Shown: positions 22,723 to 33,958 of the stretch, piece by piece
Position numbering within the stretch: the first letter of the stretch is position 1
Layout: every line of letters begins with the position of its first letter
Source: Cymbomonas tetramitiformis
Taxonomy: Eukaryota > Chlorophyta > Pyramimonadophyceae > Pyramimonadales > Pyramimonadaceae
Length of the DNA: 51,059 nt
NCBI GenBank assembly: GCA_001247695.2
Contig: LGRX02033547.1
Coordinates: 1-51,059 of the forward strand
Direction of reading: 5' to 3'
Made by a program: the position numbers and the translations under genes
The notes under the pieces: generated by a model
What the model saw: only the letters and a program-made list of their open reading frames with translations
Database searches by the model: none
Told to the model about the DNA's origin: nothing

Positions 22723-23779
22723 ATGGCTCGTATCTCTCTCGGAGCTCTCGCACGAGTGATCCCTTGGTACACGTTACCAATTTCGGCGATCTTTGGTCAA
22801 ACCACTTGCTGGATATGCTTGATAGTTTTTTGGGCGAGCGGGAACACGAGTAAGGACGAGTGCCTGAAGATCTGCAGCCAGGATGACAATTGCGACCGCT
22901 GTGACCTGGGAGTGCCTTTCTTCTCCATGACGGGTAACACTCGCCCAGCATATTATGTATTCGCTACCGGTTTAACACTTGCCGGCGTCGGTGGATATTT
23001 CGGCTTGCAAAAACTTATCCACGTGCAGTCCCAATTCGCTCGAGAAGCTGGGCTCCAAGTGGACTCGCTCTGCTGTGACAGGTGAGTCACTTGACGCATG
23101 GCAACTCAATCGCTTTCTTGTACAGCTAGAATGCACTCTGAAAGAAATAGACAATCTGCGGTCGCTTTCCGAAACTACCTTGAGATCAGGTTATTGTGCG
23201 CAGGCCCGCGCGGGCTAATTCGAGTATGTTTTCAGGAACTGCTGTGGAGAAAATTGCATGGCTTGCTGTCTCTGTCGATTTGAAATCAAGCCTTTGCTAT
23301 GCGCGGTGTCCCCTCTGTCGTTGATAGTGGGCCTCTCTCTCCCCGTGGTCGGCATCGTAAACTATGACATGTCTATGGGTGTGCACAACTTGGCCGCCTT
23401 CTTTTTCTTCATTAGCCTCTCAGTCGTCCACGTCTGCCTCACGGCTCTACAACGCGAAGAAATTATTCGCTACCCCGAGCTCAGCCTACAGCGCTTGAAC
23501 ATTTCTTTTACCTCGTGGAGATATCGCGGAAAAATCTTTGCGATACTTGTGCTTCTTTGCATTGGAATCACGAGCGAAGCAGTCGTCCTTACGGATCCAA
23601 AATTGTGGTTGAACTTCGTTGGGCCACTCGCACAATGGTCAGCAATTCTTGTTATTTTGTCGACTTCAGTCTACCATGGTCTAGATGCTCGCGAGTGGGA
23701 CAACAACACGACCGCTTCGACTGAGATGCCTCCAATGGTAAACGACGGGGAGCGCGGCGAAGAGCTATCAAGTACATAG
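22723..23779 (+). CDS. FRAG1/DRAM/Sfk1-family membrane protein, two exons
   Basis: Exon 1 runs 22723-23081 and ends at a perfect donor (CAG|GTGAGT). Exon 2 runs 23236-23779 after a TTTTCAG acceptor. Phases match and the product is 300 residues. It starts with a hydrophobic segment (LPISAIFGQTT), then a Cys-rich lumenal or extracellular loop, then further hydrophobic segments, including LSLIVGLSLPVVGIVNY and GVHNLAAFFFFISLS. The H-N-x-AA-FFF block and helix order are those of the FRAG1/DRAM/Sfk1 family, known in GPI remodelling, autophagy and phosphoinositide regulation. An unusual CCDRNCCGENCMACCLC cluster is formed exactly across the splice junction, perhaps for metal binding or lipidation. 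The tail is acidic and soluble. Which family role applies is not visible. The gene is head to head with the fructosamine-3-kinase gene. Confidence 0.75.
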
Positions 23780-24298
23780 GTGAACTCGGTCGACGACATA
23801 GTCAAGTAGTGCTTGCCATTCGCTGCACCTGAATCCCTTTGCAAAGACAAAAACGCTAACCCACCCGATTGTTGGTCTACCGAAAACTGGTTTGCATGCA
23901 TTGCGAACTGCGACTGCGGCAGTCCTTTTTGTTCTCAAAAGATGAGAGCGTTCGAGCATTTCGACAGCAGGGACAAGAGGCAAGCGACGCACCAACATCA
24001 ATTGCAGTGAGCATAAAGGCTGAGGAGACTCGTTGGACTCACCCTCCCCCCGTCACGGTATACTTGTAGAGGGAGGCTAGGGGCACCCAACGCGGTATAC
24101 TAGTGCAAGTAGAAGCGACGTGTTGAGGGCAGGACTTTTTATAGGGCCTACCCACGCCCAAGTCATTTGGAGTCAATTCCATCATAAACGTGTAACGTGG
24201 AACATACCAAACATTTAATCAGTTTAAAAGTTTGCACCTTGGTCATTATCGATAGATATATGCCCTCACCAAGAATAAAGGATATAGCAAGTGAAGTG

Positions 24299-24534
24299 TG
24301 TAGTACCCATTTCATCACGTATAGCACTTGGTGCTGGATGTGACCTCCCGTGGGTCACTATCATATATAGTTGTACTCCGTATAGTACGGGTGTCATAGG
24401 TTTAGGATTTCGGGCTTAAGCCGAGCTTTCGTTAGGTTATCCGGACTTCATAGATTGTTTACCGATAGTGAAAGCATTCTGATTGTAACCAGATATAAAG
24501 TCGGAACTATATATCTAACAGGTTATGGTGCGCC
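24299..24534 (+). mobile_element. Copia-type LTR end and primer-binding site, remnant
   Basis: A possible LTR beginning TGTAGTACCC near 24299 ends with ATATCTAACA at 24520, followed by GGTTATGGTGCGCCAG. GGTTATGG is complementary to the initiator-tRNA anticodon loop, the half-tRNA priming known for Copia elements. No gag or pol follows, and the sequence is interrupted by the element at 25052. The left boundary is a guess. Confidence 0.4.
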
Positions 24535-25051
24535 AGGCACCTTCCACTACTTTTGGTATGTTCTATGTTACACGCCTCCGCTTGGTGGGGCGTTGGGGGC
24601 CCAATTTCGTGATGGTTTGAGAAAGGAGACTCGCGGTTGAGTGCACGCGTCGTTACGGAGTAATTGTGTTCGGTTATCGTTGCAGCGTACCCTACGTGAT
24701 TTTTGGGATGTCCAGTTGTCCACGTGATTTTCGTTCGACTGGGACTTGATCACTCGTTGTCGCGGACTTCTTGCGCAACGTGTTCTTCGACTTCCGAGTT
24801 TCTCTATTTGGGACTTCACCGTTATTTCCGCAACGACTGCATTTGCACCTCTTCATTTCCGCGACGCTCCTTCACTCCGCGCCATCGCCACCTTACCCCG
24901 ACGCTCCCATCTCGTATAGGATTTTTATCATCAGTGCAACTTCTCACGCGACGCCTCCCAGGTCACACAATAGAATTCGCCTTGACACGATTTTTCCCCG
25001 AGACGTCGGAACGCGTTACACGCGCATGCGGGCCGATGGAATATATGGATG

Positions 25052-25266
25052 TGGCAGATATATAGTTCGGCGGTAATATATATCTAACTGGTGAGGATAA
25101 ACCCTGAGTTAAGGGTTACGGAATCAGAACGGTAAAAGTGTGATAGATAAAAGAGAGGCATACATAAATACCTAACGGGTGTTTCCCGTCTACTGGTGAC
25201 GGTCACCCAGCCTACCATAGGAAGTGACATGTGACAGTTTTGAGTGTCACAGTGTCAAATCCAGCA
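25052..25266 (-). repeat. Left (3') LTR, internally deleted
   Basis: 215 bp, TG...CA. Compared with the right LTR it lacks about 247 bp. The junction lies between short AGGA repeats, as expected of microhomology-mediated deletion. The rest is nearly identical to the right LTR. Confidence 0.85.
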
Positions 25267-25853
25267 CACCACCTAGGGTGGTGACCGGAGCTAGTAGTGA
25301 AACGAAGCAACAAACTCCCTACTCAACTTCAGGAGGAAACTGTAGCACAACTAAGGGCCTGTACTCTTGGTCAGGGCGGTCCCAGCTCACAGCAAAGATT
25401 GTCAGATATTGCTGTTAGGTGCCAAAACCCTAAACACAACTCAAATTCAGAGAGCTCTTCTGCACATCTAGGAAGCTACTCTATAGCTAATCTCTAGGCA
25501 GGCACGGTGTGATGAATCTCAGCCACTAGTAAGAGGTCTTCGGAGCTGGCGGTCCGGCTCGGAGCAGCGTGAGGGTGAAGTAGTTGCCGGCCTCCGGGGC
25601 CGGTGGTGAATCATTCGTAGAAGGAATTGTTGAATCCTCGATCACAGGAGGCTGCACCGCACCGGGGTGCTGCCAAGTGCTGCCCGACGGTGGGGCCTCG
25701 TCATCTGAAGACGATGCCGGCGACAGCGGAGGACCGTCCTCAAATAACACGGCAGGCGGCGGCGGCCCGGGATGCCACGGCACCGGAGCCATATAGAGGC
25801 CTTGCCGCCTCTGCTCCCGCCGGTGGAGACGAGGCGGAATAGCACACGGGACG

Positions 25854-27822
25854 TCACGAACCACTCCAGTCGGCGAAGCCTCCGTAGCCGGGACTGCTGA
25901 GGCAGTCCACGTAGCACCACCGACCGGTGGAGCCGTGCATGTGCGCGCACCGGCACCACCGACATCGGCAACGGTGTGCGGCGCGGCGGTGGCACAAATT
26001 ACAAACAGTGCACACACCAAGGATGAAGTGAGAAGAGACCTCCCGAAGCCCGGAATGGCGTTCCCACAGCCGTACCGTGGCCGCCGAGGCGTCCTCGTCG
26101 TCATCGTCGCTCGCGGCGTAGGTCGCGGGCTTGTAGTCCTTCACGCGCTCCGGTGTCTCAACCGCGGAGAGCAAGTTCATGCTCGCGGCCGGCTCGTCGG
26201 GCGCCCCCAATGCAACCCCCGTGCTCTCAATGAAGTCGGCAAACGTGCGGGTGACGGGAGGGCAGAAGGGGTTCGGCGGACCGGTCCATTCCTCCTCGGA
26301 TTCAACCGACGCGGGCGGGGAGTGCGCGGTCGGCTCCGACACCACCGGCAAGTCGGCAGTGAAGGTGTTGATGTTGAATGTTGAAGCCCCAGCCGCGTGT
26401 GCCATCTCAGAGAACTCGGTGACGGCGGACACGAGGACCTCACCGTCCTCCTCGCAGAACGAGCACGCGGAAAGATCGGTGAAGACCTCCGGCTTCCCGC
26501 CCGCAAGCATGCAGAGGGCGTCGAATTCCCCGGGGTCGCCGTTGTCGATGGCGTGTTGGAACTTCGCGGCCAACACGGAGTTCTCGGCCTCCTCGGCGAA
26601 GGCGAAGGCCGAGAGTCCGGTCCTGCCCCCGTTCGGGCAGTCCCGGTGCCAATGCCTCGCCTTCCCCTTAGCACACACCTGATTTTGGCAGTACGGGATG
26701 GTCGCACCGCTGTCGCGGTGGAAGGCCACCTTCCTTGAGACGGATTGAGACCAATTCCCCCCTTTGGGGAGGGGCGAGGCCGCGAAACGGGTCTTGACGC
26801 GGCGGTCCGGCTTGTCCGCGCGAGGGGTAAACCCCCGTGGTGACGGCTCGGACCCGGCGGTGTCGAGGAACGCGGCCAATTGACGCTTCAAGTCGAGGAC
26901 CATCGTCCTCAAGTCCGCGAGCTCGCCGGGTCCACCGGAGTCATCGGCGGCCCCCTCCATGAAATGCGTGCCGTGAGAGTAGCGGTGTGCGGACGCCGTG
27001 GCGGTGCCCGCCCGCACGTGCTCGGAGTAGCATTCACGCACCCATTGTTGAATCGTGAGGAGGTCGTGAGCGGCTCGTTGATCGTGGAGAAGCAACCGCG
27101 ACACCACCGGCTGGTACCTGGTAGAAGACGGTGTCGAGGGACTTGATGAACAGCGCCTTCACGTCCTCATCGTGGAGTGTTGCCCGCGTCCTCGCAGCCT
27201 TCAGGGCGGCGTTGAAGTCGCCGATTTTGTCATGCGGGTCCACGCCCGCAGAGATGCGGATGCTCAACATGTCCGCTTGACCCTGAAAGGGGTCACCCGC
27301 AGGGATCATGCGGCGGGCAAACTCAAGCAGCACCCGCTTACCGTCGCTCGGGAAGTTGGAGTGCGAGGAGTCCAACCAGTCAGCTGCGGGTGACGTGGGG
27401 TCAACCATGAGCTCAAGCGCGGAGAACAACAAGGCGTTGGCTTCCACGCGGACGGGAAGGGTAGCATTGTCCAACAGGAAAAGTGGTGCAAAACCAATGT
27501 CCTCCGTGACAAATGCCGTCTGCAGCGCAGAGACCATCCTGGCGAAGAGCGCGGACGCGTGGCACTCAGTCCCCGAAAATCGCCCGTTCTTGTCCTCGAA
27601 TAACTTTTGACGAACGGACTTGGAGACCTTCATGTCGAAGTGCTCCCGTTGAAGTGTACGCACCGAGGCTAGGAACGCAGCACCTGCTGAATTGGCAGCC
27701 GGCTGAGCTGCCGGCGGTGTGGCTGGAGTGTTGGCGTGTCTCGCAGCCGCTGAATCAAAAATCGTGGCTAGTGCGCGTCGGCGATTCGCCATGCTAGCGG
27801 TGGCTCGAGTAGAAGCAACCAT
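25854..27822 (-). pseudogene. Gag-like protein gene, frameshifted
   Basis: The first frame starts at the ATG at 27822 and reads a capsid-like helical protein to about 27120. The second frame picks up the same protein and runs to 25854. At the change-over (27110-27123) the plus strand has CTGGTAC directly repeated as CTGGTAG, a 7-bp tandem duplication that alone explains the shift. The second frame carries a zinc knuckle of unusual spacing, C-x4-C-x6-H-x4-C (YCQNQVCAKG...HWHRDC), followed by an acidic, Pro/Thr-rich tail. The arrangement matches a retroelement Gag. As it stands no full-length Gag can be made without recoding. Confidence 0.7.
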
Positions 27823-28208
27823 CGTGAGAAGGACTGAAGGGGCGGAGTGAGGCAATGGAACGTGAGATGTGCGGCAGTTTCGGGCGGCCAAGAAACGCGT
27901 GGGTCGCCGATACGGCAGCCGTGAGAGATCAAATAATTCCGGGAAGTCGTGTGGTAGCGGCGGCCAATACGCAACGGTGTGGGATCCAACCAGAAAACGT
28001 AAACCAATCCAACGTTAAGTCCCGTAAGAAAATCGTTCTCCAACCGGTGCGGCGCGGTGCCGTAAATCAACCCATAAAATTTAGGCCATACCCGTGACTG
28101 CCGGCGCTCTCACGCGCGGAGCGCCTCACTCCATCCCAGGCGTCCGAGCTTAGCCACTCATGGTGGCAATTTCGCAGTGGCTAAATAAAGCGCAAGTGGG
28201 GCCAAACC

Positions 28209-28670
28209 TGGCAGATATATACTTCGGCGGTAATATATATCTAACTGGTGAGGATAAACCCTGAGTTAAGGGTTACGGAATCAGAACGGTAAAAGTGTGA
28301 TAGATAAAAGAGAGGCATACATAAATACCTAACGGGTGTTTCCCGTCTACTGGTGACGGTCACCCAGCCCACCATAGGAACTTAGGAAGTGCGAGAACAG
28401 GTGTTCCGCTCGGTAAAACAAACTGGCTAAGCTCTCATAACAGTCCGGCCGAGTGCTTTTATCATGCATCTCGGAAACCCGGATAATACGAAGTAATGAC
28501 TGACAGTACAGTACTACTGTACTGTCATCCTAGCTACTAGCGGAGTCACGGTTCCGATCAGAGACGGGTCAGGCTAGGGGCTATCAGAGCCCATAATAAT
28601 AACCCTGAACCTAAAGTCCAGCAGGAAGTGACATGTGACAGTTTTGAGTGTCACAGTGTCAAATCCAGCA
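28209..28670 (-). repeat. Right (5') LTR, full length
   Basis: 462 bp, TG...CA, with the intact middle section missing from the left copy. It contains GTACAGTACTACTGTACTGTCAT, a short palindromic stretch near 28505-28530. The promoter should lie here, but I cannot place a TATA box with confidence. Confidence 0.85.
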
Positions 28671-28675
28671 GGATG

Positions 28676-31588
28676 TGCGCCATGACGTTTGATATGAAAA
28701 TACCAAAATTTATGCAAAATTATGCGATTTTTACAATAACACCATACTTAAAATTAAAATTTCGCGGGCAATTTTGGAGATTGGCCGTATTGGCCGAAAG
28801 CGGGCCAGTGGATTTGCTGATTGCGGCCGTAAAGAAAATAATAAGCAATACACACTGGTTAGTGGCCTACCCCGCGGGAGTAGTTAATCCCCGCGGCACA
28901 CGCATGGGCTTAAGCCCCTAGAGCACGCATCACGAGTTTAGCGCCGGCATAGCCATTCTAGCTTGGTTGAAAATGGCCCCTTGATTCTTGTGCAGTGTTC
29001 GATTAGGGTTTACCATGCTTGTGGCTTGTGATCGTCCTGACTTGGCACCTCACACCTTCGGGGTGAGGCGGTGGTGTCATGGGGATACCACTCCCCCCCC
29101 CCTCACACTGGGAGGGGTAGTGGATCCTCTTCTGCCACCCCTCGCCTCGAGGTGCCACGTCAGCCGTTCCGACAAGCTAATAAAACACCCAAGTTATTTT
29201 ATTATCTCATCTTAGCCTTCGTCTCTTCAGCGTTTGACTATTTCCGCTGTTTGGCTTGACTAATATATAGTATATATTACTTCTCCCAATGAATATTAAA
29301 TGCATGGCCGCGACCATGTAGCATATGCATGCACTAAGTTTTTTTTTTACTTTTTCAATATGTAAAATTAATTATTGGGGGGGGTCTAATTTTTTTAAAT
29401 TTTCAAAACCTTAAAAGTTTGTAATTATGAAGGTAAAATAAATCAACCATGTAAAATATTTCTAAAAGTTAGATTTTGGGTGATCCGCCGCATGCCGCGC
29501 GGACGTGATGCAACAATGGCCAACCTTAGAAACTATGATATAGAAGAGAAATTTTGAAAAAATATAGTGGGGGGTTTGGATTGGGGATTTTCACACGAGT
29601 CCCAAGTACCCCCCACCCCCCACCACCCACCCTTAACACTGTAAAACCAATCAATTCGGCATCTACAGTGTTACGAAGGGCCCATTAGGGGTGGGGGGTC
29701 AAAATTAAATTTAAAATAAAATAATAAAATAATAAAATAATAACCGATTTTTAAAAATCGAATTCGAAAAATCACTCATGAGTAGTGACGAATCGGAAAT
29801 GCCAGAATTTCAATTTGGAAATGCGGTCGAAGGTGCGCGGGCGGGGGACAAACTGAAAACTTTTCCCCCAATACAATATGGTACCGAGTACCGAGGTACT
29901 GGTACCGAGGTACTGGTATCACAATCAGTATAAATTCAATCGAATATCTCAAATTTGCAATTTATACGAAACACTGTTTCTAACAGAAAATGTTTGTAAT
30001 ACAAATGACGGTGTTAGGTTTATACTGATGATACAGTGACACCGCACCGTCGCGTCACGTCGCATCTCTATAATTATACAAAAACACGGGTGCGGGTGCG
30101 GGTGCGGGAGTGGTGCGGGTGCGGGTGTCACAGCATGAGTGTCATGTTTTCCTCTAACCGCATGTAGAGCTCTACTCAAATTTCATGGATCTTTAATATT
30201 CCCTTGAGCCTTGACGAATCATCTTCTCGCTAGAAAAAATCTACTGGAGAGCTCGAGTGTTCTACACGTACACTGAACACTCGTACAGTAGTCTTGTCTT
30301 GCGTTGCTAAAAATGGAGTACTGTGGTTGGTCCACATCGGATGACACGTCTGCGGACAAGGGTTCTTGTCAAGACGCCGCTTATTTAAATTTATACATGA
30401 AAAAGTAAAATATCAAGTTCGCCAACGTGCGCATTGTCAAGACAGGCAGTGCCTGACAACTACCTCGTGTCACAAACAGGCGCAGGCGAGAGGTGTGTGT
30501 GTGTGACTGTGTGTGTCGAGACTCAGACTGAACAGTAGAGAGTAGTGCTCAAGTGTCAAGATCGAAGATGAAGATCTATCGAGCTCTACAGTGACAGGGT
30601 GTGACACAGATCTTCAGTTGAACAGCAACTCAACAAGAGAGAGTATCTATAATTCTATATATAGAAGCACAAACCGGTACCGGTACCGCTACCGTGCTAT
30701 CGTCGAATGAGAGAGACTGTCTTGTTATATTTTATATTATATTATGGATCGTACATGGTACATCGTTAGATGCAGACGAAAGGTGCAGGTGCCGACTGCT
30801 GACGTCCCGACCAGTGTTGCTGGAATCTGATGGATGGTACCGGTAAGATTTCGACGGCTGCCAGTGGGTAAGGGGGCATTTAACCGATATATGCTTCTTA
30901 AGTATGGAATTTGATCCGATGGCTGCCGGTAGCTAAGGGGTATCGCTACCGGTAGCTACCGGTGCCACGTCGGATTTCTACAGCACTGGTGCCGACCTGC
31001 CGAGGTGGTGGTCGATGGATAAGATGCTACTTTGAACCATACTCATACTGTCGTGTGTCATGCGTGTGCGGACTGTTCGTGTTCATGCTCGATGCTGTGA
31101 AAGTAGTCGAGAGATTTGTTGTCCCGTCTCCGTGAGCTGAAAGCCTGAAACAACTAACAAGTACCTTATGAACTTCAACTTATCAGCGATCAAGGTGCAG
31201 CTTGTGGCTTGCGTGCTCCATCATTTCTGTTACTGCTGCTAGGTGCGAAATATAGTCGTAAATTGTATACCTCGCCGTAAGAGGGTGCGACAGAGGAGAG
31301 GGTGACAGAAGGTTTCAATTTGCCCCCCTTGTCCAAAAGTTTTTCCCGGGCGGTCTTCTTTCCACCGAATTTTCCACGCGCACATTTGTGCCACAGTTTC
31401 AAGAAGACCGAAAGCAAGTTTTTCACAACATCTTGGCAGATTTTAGGAGACAGAAGAGACCGAAGCGACTTTGAAATATTGAATAACGCATCGGTTGTAT
31501 TGCCATATCCGGATACTCTTCTCGCAATCCTCAGCCTCCGGAACTTCGAGATCTAAACACAGGATTCGAGTCTCCAAACCCGTTAAAA
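28676..31588. other. No gene seen; low-complexity sequence
   Basis: AT-rich with homopolymer runs (C and G tracts near 29090, 29380 and 29600), GTACC-rich short repeats near 29880 and 30670, and a GGGTGC array at 30088-30127. No supported coding frame. Confidence 0.5.
30088..30127 (+). repeat. GGGTGC repeats, possible G-quadruplex
   Basis: Four G3 runs are separated by TGC loops, followed after a break by two more. This meets the G3N1-7 rule for an intramolecular G-quadruplex on the plus strand. Confidence 0.7.
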
Positions 31589-33958
31589 ATGTCTTTCAGA
31601 ACCTTGTTATTCGTGCTGCTTGCTATCATCCGGCCTGTTTCAGCCCTCGCCTCCTCCCTGTCACTTGGGGAGCGGCGTTCAGCATTCCTCCGGAGCGCCG
31701 AGCAGTCCGTAACCGCTACAGATGCTATCACGTACACGATGCTTCCAGGACAGTCATTCAAGAGCTATCCTGGCAATACTACCTGGCACATTAGCTCGTG
31801 GGGTGCCGAGTGTGTGGTTAAGTTGGATCCGAAACCCGATGGAGCATGTTGTCCATATGCTGTGGTACGCCTCGCCTCCGGGGCCAAGTGCCCGGTTGGC
31901 CGGGTCTTCAAAGCTGCCGACGCGATTCTTGCCAAAGACTGGTTGCCATACACACCTGGTCTTACAACACCGACTGTGCATGTCTTTAACGGTACAAAGG
32001 ATTCGGGTCTATTGAAGTGCAATGATGACGCAACCCCCATCGAGAACACCCGCTTGATGAACAGCATCCTGACCCAGCTTGCCCCTGGAGATACTCTGGT
32101 TGTGCCTCCTGGCGTATATTGCATGGGCGCTGGCGTGATTGCATACCGACTGCGTCACGTAGTTGTCGACATCAATGGTGAGCTCTACTTCTCACAAGGC
32201 ATGAAGGAGTGGCCGAAAAACGCGAACGACTATCTCATCGCGATGAACTTCTTCGGCCTCACGAACGTGACCTTCACCTCAACGACGCGCAAAGGGTTAG
32301 TTAAGGCTTCAGGTTGTACTAAATGGTATGCCGAGAGGCTGGCACACGGAGGTGGCGAGGGTGGCAACACATTGTTCCACATCGGCCCTGACGTGAACCT
32401 CACTTACGCCAGCTCCGAAATACTTATCGAGCACCTGAGCTTCGAGGATGGGCCCGATTGGCAGGTAGAGTAACATACACCTCGTTTAAACACACCTTCA
32501 GCGTCACAATATCGAACGTTAGAGTGCACCTTCAGCGTCTTGCTGTTGACCATTCTAACTCGCCCTCAGCGATTAACAAACCTCTAGGTGTATGTGCGTG
32601 CTCTCTTGCGCAGACTTACCTCGAGAAGATCACGAACGTCGTGGTGCGCCATGTAAGTGTGAAGATAACTTGCCTTCCAGTGATTGGCACAGTCACGGAG
32701 ATCATCAATGCGCTGGCACTGAATACGGACGGCATCGACGTCTGGGGAAGCAACGTACATATCCATGACGTCGACATCGTAAACGGTGACGACTGTATTT
32801 GCGTCAAAGGAAACGCGGATGGTTCAGGAATCATGTCCGAGAACTGGCTTGTCGAGAACTCCTCTGCTACTGGCGAGGGCCTCAGCATCGGCACCATGTG
32901 GTCTGGCAACTTTACCACGCGCAACGTTACCTTCCGCAACATCGAGATGCCGCACACCCGAAAGGGCATTTACATCAAGGTGGTTCCCCCTGTCTCCAAA
33001 ATTGCTTACCATCCTACTGCCTCGCTTGCTTTGAGGTGGTAAATGGGTGTCTCAGGTCGATGGCTGTGGTTATTTGTGGAGTGCCTCCTGTTTAATGCGT
33101 CCAAAACAACGTAGAAAAAACGCCACAAGTGCAATCCGATGTCCTTCTTGATTACGCGCAAGGGCTCCAAGATGTCCTTGCCTTCCGCTTTAAAAGGGGA
33201 ACGAGGGTTTAGACGGAATCATACTATGTCCTTTTGCGAACGATGCGCGAAGAACCTTGGAAAGGCCAATGTTCCCCCCGGTTTGCTTCAGACCTCCGTG
33301 GAAGGCTCGAGTGCATACACTCACGCTCAAGTGCCTGTACAATCACCGCTCGCCCAGCCGCCCCCGACAACCGCTCACGATGGTTTGTTTCCCGCAGGTG
33401 GACACCGAGGGAAACGTGGTTGAAGATGTTTTGTACCAGAACATCACCCTTCTTGGCTCAACTCTGCAGTTCCCCGTGATGATCGGGCCGATTCATCAAT
33501 TTACAGATCAGAGGTGTGCTTGGTCTTGGCCATGGATTGAAACGGGGACCTGTGGCACTTTCAGCAACGCACGTGTTAATGTATCTATCGATGGGCTCCA
33601 CATCAGCCGCCCCAATGGGTTTCCCTCCTCTAATATGGCAGACATGGTCATCATCGGCAACAACATATCACGTCCCACAGTGCGCCTTGCTAACATCAAG
33701 ATCGACGGACTTTTCAAGGATAAAGGTCTAAAGACTTGCGATGACCCTCCCACAACAGCAATCGGTTATTGTGACAACGCATGCTATTCTGCAAATGTGA
33801 TTACAGATGGTTCATACCCAATCAAGTGCACAGCCTATAGCACCACGGTGGAAAGTGGAAAATGCGCTCCACGTGTTGGAGCTGTGGCGCAGAGGTGTGC
33901 CTCCGGTAAGGCGGAGAAAGATGTCCTCTGCACAGGCTCGGGCCTCAAGTGTACTTAG
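31589..33958 (+). CDS. Secreted GH28 (polygalacturonase-like) protein, three exons
   Basis: Exons 31589-32464, 32614-32979 and 33398-33958 join in phase 0 at CAG|GTAGAG, TTGCGCAG, AAG|GTGGTT and CCCGCAG sites, giving 600 residues. A signal peptide (about 1-21, MSFRTLLFVLLAIIRPVSA) points to secretion. Right-handed beta-helix turns follow. GH28 motifs: NTDGID at 329-334 (D331), then NGDDC with D351 and D352, so all three catalytic Asp are present. The third family motif, normally GHG, reads GEG (E380), and the fourth, normally RIK, reads YIK (Y412). Loss of this His and Arg is unlike classical polygalacturonases, so the substrate or mechanism may differ, or the protein may only bind glycans. 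The C-terminus is Cys-rich, with several likely disulfides. The N-terminal 290 residues are longer than usual. Confidence 0.8.

Larger units (their letters stand above)
25052..28670 (-). mobile_element. Gag-only LTR retrotransposon, non-autonomous
   Basis: Direct repeats starting TGGCAGATATATA and ending AAATCCAGCA bound the element. The 5-bp target duplication GGATG stands at 25047-25051 and 28671-28675, which fixes both ends. The internal part holds only gag-like frames on the minus strand; I found no protease, reverse transcriptase or integrase. It resembles the non-autonomous gag-bearing (TR-GAG) class. Movement would need enzymes in trans. Confidence 0.85.
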
